DNA of 64,000 nt, from positions 1-64,000 of the forward strand of contig JAFTOX010000004.1 of NCBI GenBank assembly GCA_017463585.1, in the 5' to 3' direction. Origin of the DNA: Rikenellaceae bacterium. Lineage in GTDB: Bacteria; Bacteroidota; Bacteroidia; Bacteroidales; Rikenellaceae. The position numbers were made by a program, and so were the translations under genes. Positions 1 through 8,057 of the stretch are shown piece by piece (the first letter of the stretch is position 1; every line of letters starts with the position of its first letter). The notes beneath the pieces were generated by a model. That model made no database searches, was not told the DNA's origin, and saw only the letters and a program-made list of their open reading frames with translations.

Positions 1-2
1 AA

Positions 3-65
3 GAGTTATTTGAAGTTATGCAAAACGCAGAAGACCAAAACACTCTGTATATTGCTAATTCGTAA
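3..65 (+). CDS. possible 3' end of a gene entering from the left edge
   Basis: Reading frame 3 is open from the window edge to a TAA at 63-65 and encodes about 20 residues rich in Glu, Asp and Asn (ending ...QNTLYIANS). The composition looks more protein-like than the other two frames, one of which stops at once. Too short to identify; it could be chance. Confidence 0.35.
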   Translation, partial: ELFEVMQNAEDQNTLYIANS

Positions 66-393
66 CCCAATACATATTCAACTAAAAGGTCGTCATTCAT
101 TCTCAATAATTTAAACCTTTTTCGTAACTTCTAATTACAAAGTTATAAAAATTATTCGGACGACCAAAACTAAATTCACATCTCCGCCCTCGCGCATCTC
201 CGCCCTCGCCCGCCACCTCAACCGTCCACGTCTCGTTTTGCAATGTATTATTGTATTTTTACGGAGTTTGAAAATCGACCGATTGACGCACTTGTTCGGG
301 TCGCGTTTTGGAGTTTGCCACCCACATTTTTGGGGTCTGCCCGTTCGTCACACGCGCCCCTCTCCCGCAAGCAGATTGAGCCTCCACCACAAC
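66..393. other. gene-free interval at left edge
   Basis: No convincing gene. AT-rich up to about 175, then a short direct repeat of CATCTCCGCCCTCGC around 179-210 and unremarkable sequence up to the Rel terminator. Plus-strand ORFs running from here into the Rel gene are antisense shadows. Confidence 0.6.
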
Positions 394-419
394 AAAAAAC
401 CACGCCCGAAGGCGTGGTC
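394..419 (-). terminator. Rho-independent-type terminator of the Rel gene
   Basis: On the minus strand an 8-bp stem ACCACGCC/GGCGTGGT with a 4-nt loop is followed by a run of T. It lies about 30 bp past the Rel stop codon. Confidence 0.8.
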
Positions 420-446
420 AAAGTGTATGCGTTACGCACCGCCGAA

Positions 447-2663
447 TTAGTTGTTCACTCGGTAGGCGCGCTGGACTCCACGAATACGCAAAATGCTATG
501 TATCAGCATATCAACCACATTGGTGCTCGGTACCTCAACATTGATCAGACCCGACAGCGTGCCACCGCTCGACGAGAGATTCATCGAACGGATATTGAGC
601 TTCAAATCGCGGTTGATGACCTCCGTAATGCGGTTGACCATACCCGTCGTATCCTCCGCCACGATCTTGATCGACGCACGGAACGCTCCGCCCTGCACCT
701 GCTCGCGCCAACGAGCCTCCATAATGCGATAGGGGTAGTTCTCGCGCAGACGTGCGGCATTGGGGCAGTCGGTGCGGTGGATCGTGATACCAGCGTTAAT
801 CGTCACAAAACCAAACACTTCGTCGCCCATAATCGGGTTGCAGCACTTTGCCAGCTTGTAGTCGATTTTGCTGATTCGATCGTCGATCACAAGCGCATCG
901 CCCGAGGGTCGCGTGTTGTAGATTTTGGTCGTATCGAGCTTGGCGGCGTCGATCGCAGCTGCCGTCGTGCGACGTTGCTCGTCGGCCTCGCCACTCAGGT
1001 GGCGTGTGATGATCTCCTTGATCTGCGCAAAGTCGATCTTCTCGTTCAAAATTCGGTTGTAAAGCTCTGTTCCTGTTCTGATTTTCAACGCTTTACATAG
1101 ATAGACCACCGCATCATCAATGGCGATGTTCATCTTCCAATTCTTCAATTTTCGCTCCAACTCCTCGCGTCCCAGACGCGCCTGACGAGCCTGCTCCTCG
1201 CGCAAAAATTGACGGATCTTGTTGCGCGCTTTGTTGGTCGTCACGACATTGAGCCAATCCGACTTGGGGGTCTGATTTTTCTGCGTGATGATCTCGACGA
1301 TGTCGCCATTTTTCAGCACCTCGCGGATCGAAACATTGCGGTGGTTGACCTTCGCGCCCGAGCACGTGCAACCCACATTCGAGTGGATATCGAATGCAAA
1401 ATCGAGCACCGTCGCACCCTCGGGGAGCTTGCGCAGGTCGCCCTTGGGCGTGAAGACAAAGATCTCACCCGTGGCGGGCTTGGCGTCGAAACGCTGCACC
1501 AGCGAGTGGGTCGTGGTCTCCATCAACTCGCGCAGACGACCGAGCCACTGCTCGCTGGTCTGTGCGCCCTGATTGACACCCTTGTAACGCCAGTGGGCGG
1601 CAATGCCTCGCTCGGCCACTTCGTCCATTCGCTCGGAGCGGATCTGCACCTCGACCCAACGACCCTCCTTGGTTACAACCGTAGTATGCAGTGATTCGTA
1701 ACCATTTGATTTCGGGATAGATATCCAATCGCGCATACGTTCGGGATTGGGCGTATAGAAGTCCGTAACAACGGAGTAAATGTTCCAGCAGAGGGTCTTT
1801 TCGATCTCGCGCGGGCAATCGACGATGATACGCAGCGCGAAGATGTCGAACACCTCCTCGAACGGAATATGGCTCTTGCGCATCTTGGTCCAGATCGAGA
1901 AGATCGACTTGGTGCGGCTCTTGATATGGTACTCGTAGCCCATCTTGTCGAGCTTCGGGATAATCGGTTCGAGGAATCGTGCGATCAACTGCTGACGCTC
2001 CTGCGAGGTCTCCTCCAATTTCGACAGAATGTGCTGATAATCATCGGGTTCGAGGTAGCTCAACGAGATATCCTCCAACTCGCTCTTGATGGCATAAAGA
2101 CCCAACTTGTGAGCAATCTGAGCGTAGATATTCAGGCTCTCCCAACTCTTTTTGTGGTGCTTCGCTGCGGGAAAAATCGACAGCGAGCGCATCACTTCGA
2201 GGCGGTCGGCCAGCTTGATCAAGATCACGCGCGGGTCGGTCGAATACGACACAATCAGGTCGCGGAAATTGTCGGCCTGCTCCTTTGCGACTTTGGTTTT
2301 GACGTCCGAGATATTCGCCAGCGCACGGGTGATATCAACCACATAATCACCAAATTGCGCACGAATCTCGGCCGTCACACGCTCCAACTCCTCGCCACCA
2401 GCCTTCGCCGCCAGACGCACAACATCGTGCAAAATGGTTGCGACGGTCGAGTTGCGACCGAGTCCGATTTCCGAAATTACGATTTCAGCCGTGCGCACCG
2501 CGTGGTCCAACATTGGCGTGCCGTCGTAACGGGTTTGACCGTCCATCGCACGGTCGGCATATTCGAGCGCCTCGTCGACGCAGCGCTGCGTCGTGGGCGA
2601 AAAATTCGTTCTTACCAAGTCGAGCAGACGTGCATAACGCTGCTCACGAGTCAAAGTGTCCAT
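447..2663 (-). CDS. rel: RelA/SpoT-family (p)ppGpp synthetase with degenerate hydrolase site
   Basis: 738 aa. The order is that of long Rel proteins: HD-type hydrolase region (about 25-180), synthetase (about 230-370, with the SNGYESLHTTV substrate loop), TGS (about 400-465), zinc-finger/helical linker and C-terminal ACT domain (about 665-738). The family transfers pyrophosphate from ATP to GDP/GTP to make the stringent-response alarmone. The hydrolase half keeps H54 and H79-D80, but the following Glu-Asp pair is Arg-Leu (83-84) and the LADRLHN motif reads LADRLEV (E156, V157). Hydrolysis of ppGpp is therefore probably weak or lost, as in RelA. The ATG at 2663 is chosen; three codons upstream there is only TTG. 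A TATCTTGC box lies upstream. It stands alone with its own terminator. Confidence 0.93.
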   Translation of the reverse strand: MDTLTREQRYARLLDLVRTNFSPTTQRCVDEALEYADRAMDGQTRYDGTPMLDHAVRTAEIVISEIGLGRNSTVATILHDVVRLAAKAGGEELERVTAEIRAQFGDYVVDITRALANISDVKTKVAKEQADNFRDLIVSYSTDPRVILIKLADRLEVMRSLSIFPAAKHHKKSWESLNIYAQIAHKLGLYAIKSELEDISLSYLEPDDYQHILSKLEETSQERQQLIARFLEPIIPKLDKMGYEYHIKSRTKSIFSIWTKMRKSHIPFEEVFDIFALRIIVDCPREIEKTLCWNIYSVVTDFYTPNPERMRDWISIPKSNGYESLHTTVVTKEGRWVEVQIRSERMDEVAERGIAAHWRYKGVNQGAQTSEQWLGRLRELMETTTHSLVQRFDAKPATGEIFVFTPKGDLRKLPEGATVLDFAFDIHSNVGCTCSGAKVNHRNVSIREVLKNGDIVEIITQKNQTPKSDWLNVVTTNKARNKIRQFLREEQARQARLGREELERKLKNWKMNIAIDDAVVYLCKALKIRTGTELYNRILNEKIDFAQIKEIITRHLSGEADEQRRTTAAAIDAAKLDTTKIYNTRPSGDALVIDDRISKIDYKLAKCCNPIMGDEVFGFVTINAGITIHRTDCPNAARLRENYPYRIMEARWREQVQGGAFRASIKIVAEDTTGMVNRITEVINRDLKLNIRSMNLSSSGGTLSGLINVEVPSTNVVDMLIHSILRIRGVQRAYRVNN

Positions 2664-2823
2664 AGCTTTCAACGTGGTTAAAACCTAACTAAGGCGCAAG
2701 ATACGAAATAAATCTTACAATTTCGAATCCAAAATGGCTCCGCCAAAACTCAAAATCGTGTTAATCGGCTGACGATTAATGGATTGCCCCAAAAATTTAA
2801 TACGAAAAATTACTCACGTTATG

Positions 2824-2898
2824 ACAGACACTCGCGGGCTGGGGGCGGTCGCCCGTAGGGCGAGCCCGCGAGAGTGTGTCAAAATCCGCTGGATTTTG
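2824..2898 (-). repeat. palindromic intergenic element, copy 1
   Basis: Outer stem CACTCGCGGGCT paired with AGCCCGCGAGAGTG, G-rich bulge, inner hairpin around CGCCCGTAGGGCG, then lead hairpin CAAAATCCGCTGGATTTTG. Minus is used for copies whose lead hairpin is at the right. Confidence 0.85.
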
Positions 2899-2928
2899 CT
2901 AAATAATTTTGAATTTTGAATTCTGAAT

Positions 2929-2990
2929 CTCATCATTGGCGGGTGGGGGCTCGGCCAAAGGCCGACCCGCCATATGGGCGGGCTTTACTT
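2929..2990 (-). repeat. palindromic intergenic element, copy 2 (right arm cut short)
   Basis: Left arm CATCATTGGCGGGT, bulge GGGGG, inner hairpin CGGCCAAAGGCCG, then a right arm that stops after ACCCGCC and runs into a CCCGCCATATGGGCGGG hairpin, so the distal half of the outer stem is missing. Confidence 0.75.
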
Positions 2991-3053
2991 TTTCTGACTT
3001 GTGGTCAAAATCGATGGAAGCAAAGAATAATTTTGAATCTTGAATTTTGAATT

Positions 3054-3086
3054 AAAAAAAGCCGCACCCCGTTGTGGAGTGCGGCC
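3054..3086 (-). terminator. terminator of EF-G2 gene
   Basis: Minus-strand GCCGCACTCC...GGGGTGCGGC stem followed by seven T, about 27 bp beyond the stop codon. Confidence 0.85.
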
Positions 3087-3112
3087 ATCGTTATTAGGAT
3101 TCCGTGCGGGGA

Positions 3113-5266
3113 TTAATCCTCGTCGGTATCGGTGTAAGCCTTCAACAGCTTGTCCTGAACGTCGGCGGGAACCTGCTCGTACGAAGCGAACTTCATCGTG
3201 TACGATGCACGACCGTTGGTCAGCGACGACAGAGTGGTCGAGTAGCGATACAGCTCTGCCAGAGGCACACGTGCATTCAGACGATCCAGACCGTGATCCG
3301 ACGACATACCCTCGATCAGTGCGCGGCGGTTCTGCAAGTCGCTCATAACGTCACCCATACGGTCGCTCGGCACGAGTACCTCGACACTGTAAATAGGCTC
3401 CATAATCTTCGGACCTGCGTTGCGGAATGCCTCCTTGAAGGCGTTACGCGCTGCCAACTTGAACGAGATTTCGTTCGAATCAACCGGGTGCATCTTACCG
3501 TCGTAGATCACAACGCGGATATCGCGTGCATACGAACCTGTCAGCGGGCCCTCGGTCATCTTCTCGTTGATACCCTTCAAGATCGCGGGCATAAAGCGTG
3601 CATCGATTGCACCACCAACGATCGAGTTGTAGTACTGCAACTTGCCGCCCCATTCGAGCTCGTACTCCTCCTTACCCTTGATATTAACGGTGATCTCCTT
3701 GCCTGCAACCTTGTACTTGGTAGGCTCGGGCATACCCTCGTAGTAGGGCTCGATAACCATATGTACCTCACCGAACTGACCTGCACCACCCGACTGCTTC
3801 TTGTGGCGGTAGTCTGCCTGAGCAACCTTAGTGATAGTCTCGCGGTAGGGGATACGCGGTGCCATATACTCGATCTCCATCTTGTTCTCGGTCGAGAGGC
3901 GATACTTCAAAATATTGAGGTGGTGCTCACCCTGACCCTGAATGATGGTCTGCTTCAACTCCTTCGAGTACTCAACCAGAATGGTCGGATCCTCGTACTT
4001 AGCCTTGTTGAGCAACTCGCCCAGCTTCTCGTCGTCGCCCTGCTTAACAGCCTTGACTGCTGCACGGTAGCGAGCGTCGGGGAATACGATCGGCTCGATC
4101 TCAACGGGTGCTGCGGGTGCCGACAGAGTGTCGTTGGTGCGGGTAGCCTTCAACTTAACGGTGCAACCGATGTCGCCTGCAACCATCTCCGAAACCTTGA
4201 TACGGTTCTTACCGGCAACTGCGAACAACTGCGAGATCTTCTCCTTGTTACCCGTGCGGCTGTTAACCAACTCCATACCCTCGGTGATCTTACCACGAAC
4301 AACGCGGAAGTAGCTGATTTCGCCCAGGTGCTGCTCCACCTGGCTCTTGAATACGAATACAACGGGCTGGCCATTCTCGTCTGCCTCGATCTCCTCACCC
4401 TCGGTCGAGAGGAAGTTGGGAGCGGTCAGCGGGCCGGGAGCCACGTTGATAATGAACTCCATAATACGCTTCGAACCTACGTCGCGCTTAGCCGATGCAC
4501 AGAATACGGGCAGGCAATCACGCTTAGCAACGCCTAACTTCAAACCGCTACGAATATCGTCCTGAGTCAGCGCACCCTTATCGAAGTAGAGCATCATCAG
4601 GTCCTCGTCGTTCTCAGCTGCGGTCTCAACCAGAATCTGGTGCAGCTCCTGAGCGCGCTCCATCTCCTCAGCGGGGATTTCGAGCTCCTCACGAGTACCA
4701 TTCTCGTCGGTGAAACGATACATCTTCATCATCAGTACGTCGATGAACGAATCAAAACCGGGACCCGGATTAACGGGATACTGAACGATCACGGGCTTCA
4801 CACGCGACGATGCGTTGATACTCTCGATGGTCTCCTCCCAATTAGCATTCTCAGCGTCGAGCTTATTGACGATAGCGATCACGGGCTTGTTGAGCTTACG
4901 AGCGTAGCGAGCCTGAATCTCGGTACCAGCCTCGAAACCCTCGATAGCGCTGATCACACACAGACCAACGTCAGCCACCTTGAATGCCGAGAACAGACTA
5001 CCGCAGAAGTCGTCCGAACCCGGGGTGTCGATGATATTGAGCTTGCGACCCATAAACTCCGAGAACAGAGCGGTCGAATAGATCGAACGTTTGTATTCGT
5101 GCTCGATGTCGGTATTGTCCGAGAGGGTATTCTCGCCTTCGATAGTACCACGACGGTCGATTACCTTACCTTCGTAAGCCATAGCCTCGGCCATCGTGGT
5201 TTTACCCGAGCCGGGGGCACCGATCAGAACGACGTTCTTGATCTCCTTAGTTGAATAGTTTTTCAT
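3113..5266 (-). CDS. fusA2: EF-G paralogue (EF-G2 type) lacking the GTPase histidine
   Basis: 717 aa, full EF-G architecture: G domain, domain II (about 300-390), III, IV and V. Nucleotide-binding motifs are present (GAPGSGKTT 16-24, NKLD 134-137), but the catalytic DTPGH motif is DTPGS with S84 in place of His, and the switch I RGITI motif reads RSIYS. Bacteroides species carry a second EF-G of this kind that supports translation without GTP hydrolysis and is needed under carbon limitation and for gut colonisation; this protein has the same hallmark. It acts on the ribosome in the cytosol, presumably in translocation. Single gene with its own terminator. ATG start at 5266 is clear. Function by analogy; the missing histidine is seen directly. 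Confidence 0.9.
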   Translation of the reverse strand: MKNYSTKEIKNVVLIGAPGSGKTTMAEAMAYEGKVIDRRGTIEGENTLSDNTDIEHEYKRSIYSTALFSEFMGRKLNIIDTPGSDDFCGSLFSAFKVADVGLCVISAIEGFEAGTEIQARYARKLNKPVIAIVNKLDAENANWEETIESINASSRVKPVIVQYPVNPGPGFDSFIDVLMMKMYRFTDENGTREELEIPAEEMERAQELHQILVETAAENDEDLMMLYFDKGALTQDDIRSGLKLGVAKRDCLPVFCASAKRDVGSKRIMEFIINVAPGPLTAPNFLSTEGEEIEADENGQPVVFVFKSQVEQHLGEISYFRVVRGKITEGMELVNSRTGNKEKISQLFAVAGKNRIKVSEMVAGDIGCTVKLKATRTNDTLSAPAAPVEIEPIVFPDARYRAAVKAVKQGDDEKLGELLNKAKYEDPTILVEYSKELKQTIIQGQGEHHLNILKYRLSTENKMEIEYMAPRIPYRETITKVAQADYRHKKQSGGAGQFGEVHMVIEPYYEGMPEPTKYKVAGKEITVNIKGKEEYELEWGGKLQYYNSIVGGAIDARFMPAILKGINEKMTEGPLTGSYARDIRVVIYDGKMHPVDSNEISFKLAARNAFKEAFRNAGPKIMEPIYSVEVLVPSDRMGDVMSDLQNRRALIEGMSSDHGLDRLNARVPLAELYRYSTTLSSLTNGRASYTMKFASYEQVPADVQDKLLKAYTDTDED

Positions 5267-5582
5267 AGTTTTGAGGTTATTTTTGTTTTAGTTTCTAAAT
5301 TTCGCGACCATAAATATATGAATTTTATTTCAAACTCCAAGCGTTCACCCCGAAAATTTTAATTTCGGCGGGCGATTTCGGGCATTTGCGGGGTACGCGC
5401 GCCACATTTTGAGAGAGGAATGTGCGGGGAATGAGAGAGGTTTGCGAAAGTTTTGCGAGGCGCTTATATAATAGAGGTGCGACAAAAACGGACGAACTGA
5501 CGCTGGCGAAAGACGAAAGACGAAATTCAAGAATTTCGATTATTTATTCTTATAGCGAAGAAATAATTTTGAATTTCAGTTG

Positions 5583-5656
5583 GCGATTTTATCGAAATCG
5601 CTACACACTCGCGGGCTCGCCCATCGGGCGACCGCCCCAGCCCGCGAGTGTGCGCC
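5583..5656 (+). repeat. palindromic intergenic element, copy 3
   Basis: Lead hairpin GCGATTTTATCGAAATCGC, outer stem ACACTCGCGGGCT/AGCCCGCGAGTGT, inner hairpin CGCCCATCGGGCG, C-rich bulge CCGCCCC. Runs directly into the 96-bp tandem repeat. Confidence 0.85.
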
Positions 5657-5657
5657 C

Positions 5658-5880
5658 GCCATATGGGCGGGTTCTACTTTTTTCGGTTGAGCAAATATTG
5701 ATCAATTTGCAAAACCAGCAACCTCCTTGCGAACCAGCACATTTGTTTAATCTGCCATATGGGCGGGTTTTACTTTTTTCGGTTGAGCAAACATTAATCA
5801 ATTTGCAAAACCAGCAACCTCCTTGCGAACTAGCACATTTGTTTAATCTGCCATATGAGCGGGTTCTACTTTTTTCGGTC
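5658..5880 (+). repeat. 96-bp tandem repeat, two full units and a partial third
   Basis: Units start at 5658, 5754 and 5850, each with GCCATATGGGCGGGTT, then ACTTTTTTCGGTTGAGC, then a segment with GCAACCTCCTTGCGAAC. The same family occurs in opposite orientation at 9981-10300. Units differ by only a few substitutions. Confidence 0.9.
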
Positions 5881-5939
5881 TGCGACCTAAATCAATGGTA
5901 GCTAAGGGAAATCGTGAATTGTGAATTGTGAATTTTGAA

Positions 5940-5976
5940 TAAAAAAAGCCCGCCCAAGAGAGAGAGGTGGGCGGGT
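5940..5976 (-). terminator. terminator of SGNH hydrolase gene
   Basis: Minus-strand stem CCCGCCCA/TGGGCGGG with AG-rich loop followed by seven T, just past the stop codon at 5996. Confidence 0.8.
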
Positions 5977-5995
5977 CCCAAAAACCAATTACTAA

Positions 5996-6700
5996 TTAAA
6001 TATAACCAGTAGCGGCGTGGCATATTGTGTCGGCGATCAGACGGTGTCCCCGCTCATTGGGGTGAATGCCGTCGTCGCAAAACATTTCGCGGTAGTTGCG
6101 CTCGACCAGAAAGGGTGTAGTGATGTCGATAATCGGCACGTCGAGCAGCGCTGAGAGCTTGAATAACTGCAAGTTATACATTTCGTGCCACTGCGTGATA
6201 TTCTCGACCGAGTTGTCGAGCCACCGCAACACGTTGCCTCGTTGCTCCGAGTTCATCGAGCGGGTGAAGGCGTCGAAATAGCGGTCGGCGATGATCGGCG
6301 GCAGCGACAACATCACGGGTCGCGAACCGAGCTGACGTATCGTGGTAATCATCTGCCGATACTGCTCCTTGAAGTGTGCGAGCGAGATTATCGGTCGGTG
6401 CTCGCCCTCAGGATCACTTGCAATCTGCTTCCAGCAGTGGTCGCAGTCGTTGCCACCAAACTCCGTCACCACAAAGTCCGATGCGGTCACCTGCTCGTGC
6501 CAACGATCCAACTCGCGCAATCCGTGGCGCGTGGTCGAGCCGAAACGACCGTGATTTTTGATCTCGACACCGAGCGCCGAGGCGCAACGGCTCGAAAAGC
6601 TCTCTTCGAGGAGTGTATATCGGGGTGCTGATTGCCCATTTTGTCGGTCGAGGACAATGCCTCCCATAATCGAATCGCCAAAGGTCGTGATACGTTTCAT
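5996..6700 (-). CDS. SGNH/GDSL-family hydrolase (esterase/lipase fold)
   Basis: 234 aa from the ATG at 6700; a GTG ten codons upstream is possible but would push the catalytic motif away from the N-terminus. The four SGNH blocks are visible: GDS (8-10, nucleophile S10), a block-II glycine near 53, GGND (82-85) and DGIHP (D210, H213). Members hydrolyse ester bonds in lipids, acylated sugars or proteins. There is no signal peptide, so a cytosolic role is likely and the substrate cannot be told. It stands alone and divergent from the LytTR regulator. Confidence 0.85.
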   Translation of the reverse strand: MKRITTFGDSIMGGIVLDRQNGQSAPRYTLLEESFSSRCASALGVEIKNHGRFGSTTRHGLRELDRWHEQVTASDFVVTEFGGNDCDHCWKQIASDPEGEHRPIISLAHFKEQYRQMITTIRQLGSRPVMLSLPPIIADRYFDAFTRSMNSEQRGNVLRWLDNSVENITQWHEMYNLQLFKLSALLDVPIIDITTPFLVERNYREMFCDDGIHPNERGHRLIADTICHAATGYI

Positions 6701-6844
6701 CTCTTTCTGCTTTTTAGTTTCGATTTCCACACTGCAAAACTAACGCCGAACTCGCCGACAAACAAAAAGTGGTGACCACGCGACGAAAATTGTGATTTTC
6801 TGTCGATTTTCGTTACCAAAACGCAAATATTGGGATAAAATTTG

Positions 6845-6852
6845 TATATTTG
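6845..6852 (+). promoter_or_regulatory. Bacteroidetes-type -7 box (TATATTTG) before lytTR gene
   Basis: Matches TAnnTTTG, 34 bp before the ATG at 6887. No well-spaced TTTG -33 box is seen, so the call rests on the -7 element only. Confidence 0.45.
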
Positions 6853-6886
6853 TGCATTCGTCACACACAAAATCGGGACTAAAATA

Positions 6887-7684
6887 ATGAGCGAACTACC
6901 CCTTAATTTCCGCCGTGCAGCCTCGCAAGCGATCCACGTAGTGGCAATGCCGCTGTCGTTTTTTGCCTTTATGCTGATCTATCGTCCGTTCAACGTCACC
7001 GACACGCTCCAACTCGGAAAACTCTCGTTCGGAGTCAATCTGACGCTGATTGCGTGCATCATTTTCGGTTCGATGTGCATTATGCGCACGATCTTCTACC
7101 TCGTTCGCCGACGAATCGACAGCCTCACCTACTTCTTTTGGTGCATTTTTGAGATGGTCGTGACGACCTTCTTCGTCGCGCTCTACGCCTGGCTGATGGA
7201 GCACACGGTCGAGCCATACTTTTTGGTGGTTTCGCGTGCTTGCAGTTGGATTTTCACGGTGCTGATTTTCCCCTATGTGATTGTGACTCTGGCACTTTTC
7301 TTGGCAGCAGAGCGCCGCTACCGCAACCAACCGAGTGAGGAACAACGTATGCGTTTCTACGACGAGCGACGCAATTTGAAGCTGGTCGTGGCGGCGCAGT
7401 CGGTGCTCTATATCGAGGCGGAGGAGAACTACGTGAATGTCCACTATCTGGACGAAGACCGCACACGTAACTATTTGATACGCAGGTCGATGAAGTCGAT
7501 CGAGGAGTTGTGCGCAACACACGGATTGTTGCGTTGTCACCGCTCGTTCTACGTCAATCCCACCCACGTGAAGGTTCTGCGCAAGGATCGTGAGGGGGCG
7601 ATTGTGGCCGAGCTCGACACGCCCCAAACGCTCGAAATCCCTGTCACAAAGCGCTACTACGACGCCCTCTCGGCGACGCTGTAA
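6887..7684 (+). CDS. membrane-anchored LytTR-family transcription regulator
   Basis: 265 aa. The first about 135 residues hold four hydrophobic helices (around 13-33, 43-63, 78-103 and 115-137). The C-terminal about 100 residues form a LytTR DNA-binding domain (LYIEAEENYVNVHY..., RCHRSFYVNP, VPVTKRY-like end). There is no response-regulator receiver domain, so the signal is probably sensed by the membrane part or by a partner. The ATG at 6887 is preferred because the upstream TTG codon lies before the likely promoter. It faces away from the SGNH hydrolase gene; target genes cannot be told. Confidence 0.85.
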   Translation: MSELPLNFRRAASQAIHVVAMPLSFFAFMLIYRPFNVTDTLQLGKLSFGVNLTLIACIIFGSMCIMRTIFYLVRRRIDSLTYFFWCIFEMVVTTFFVALYAWLMEHTVEPYFLVVSRACSWIFTVLIFPYVIVTLALFLAAERRYRNQPSEEQRMRFYDERRNLKLVVAAQSVLYIEAEENYVNVHYLDEDRTRNYLIRRSMKSIEELCATHGLLRCHRSFYVNPTHVKVLRKDREGAIVAELDTPQTLEIPVTKRYYDALSATL

Positions 7685-7968
7685 CCCTTCGGCGCACATA
7701 TTCACACACATATATATTATATAGTGGCACCCTGCGCTCGCACGCGCAGAGCGGGGAATCGTGCAAAAGGGCTAAATTTGTGCCCGTTCGGACTTTTCTC
7801 ATAAAGTTACAAGGTAATATTTTATTTATGTTCCACCTTTTTGGGGTAAAATCGGGGCAAATTTATCGGTTTTTGAGCGTCCAAACCAAACCTAAATCAT
7901 TAAATAACAACATTATCCGTTTTATATCGTTCGGTCGAGCGGGCAAAATATGCGTTTGAGATAAATAT
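7685..7968. other. intergenic region before araC-type gene
   Basis: Nothing recognised except a short GC-rich inverted repeat around 7729-7755 just after the LytTR stop codon, possibly a weak terminator, and AT-rich sequence leading to the promoter. Confidence 0.5.
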
Positions 7969-7999
7969 TTTGCTGATACAATAAAAACTTGTATATTTG
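7969..7999 (+). promoter_or_regulatory. Bacteroidetes promoter of araC-type gene
   Basis: TTTG at 7969-7972, 19-nt spacer, TATATTTG at 7992-7999: a near-consensus -33/-7 pair. It implies an untranslated leader of about 50 nt before the ATG at 8058. Confidence 0.8.
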
Positions 8000-8057
8000 C
8001 TACCGTTAATTGCCAACCAAGATGATTGCGTCGGGATCGCTCGATCCGTAGTCAGCT

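Larger units (their letters stand above)
2664..3053. other. intergenic region Rel/EF-G2 holding repeats
   Basis: No gene. Contains two copies of the palindromic element (2824-2898 and 2929-2990), a CATATG-centred hairpin, and AT-rich 8-bp unit arrays at 2905-2928 and 3028-3052. Confidence 0.8.
5267..5939. other. intergenic region EF-G2/SGNH holding repeats
   Basis: No credible gene. Contains a palindromic element at 5583-5656 and the 96-bp tandem repeat at 5658-5880, then an AT-rich 8-bp unit array at 5913-5941. Short ORFs here are built from repeat sequence. Confidence 0.8.

Noticed and set aside
243..1100. 285-aa plus-strand ORF overlapping the Rel gene
   Set aside because: It lies antisense to conserved Rel coding sequence and across its terminator; no protein-like features.
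5658..5880. CRISPR array
   Set aside because: Repeats are about 96 bp and contiguous, without variable spacers, and no cas genes are near.
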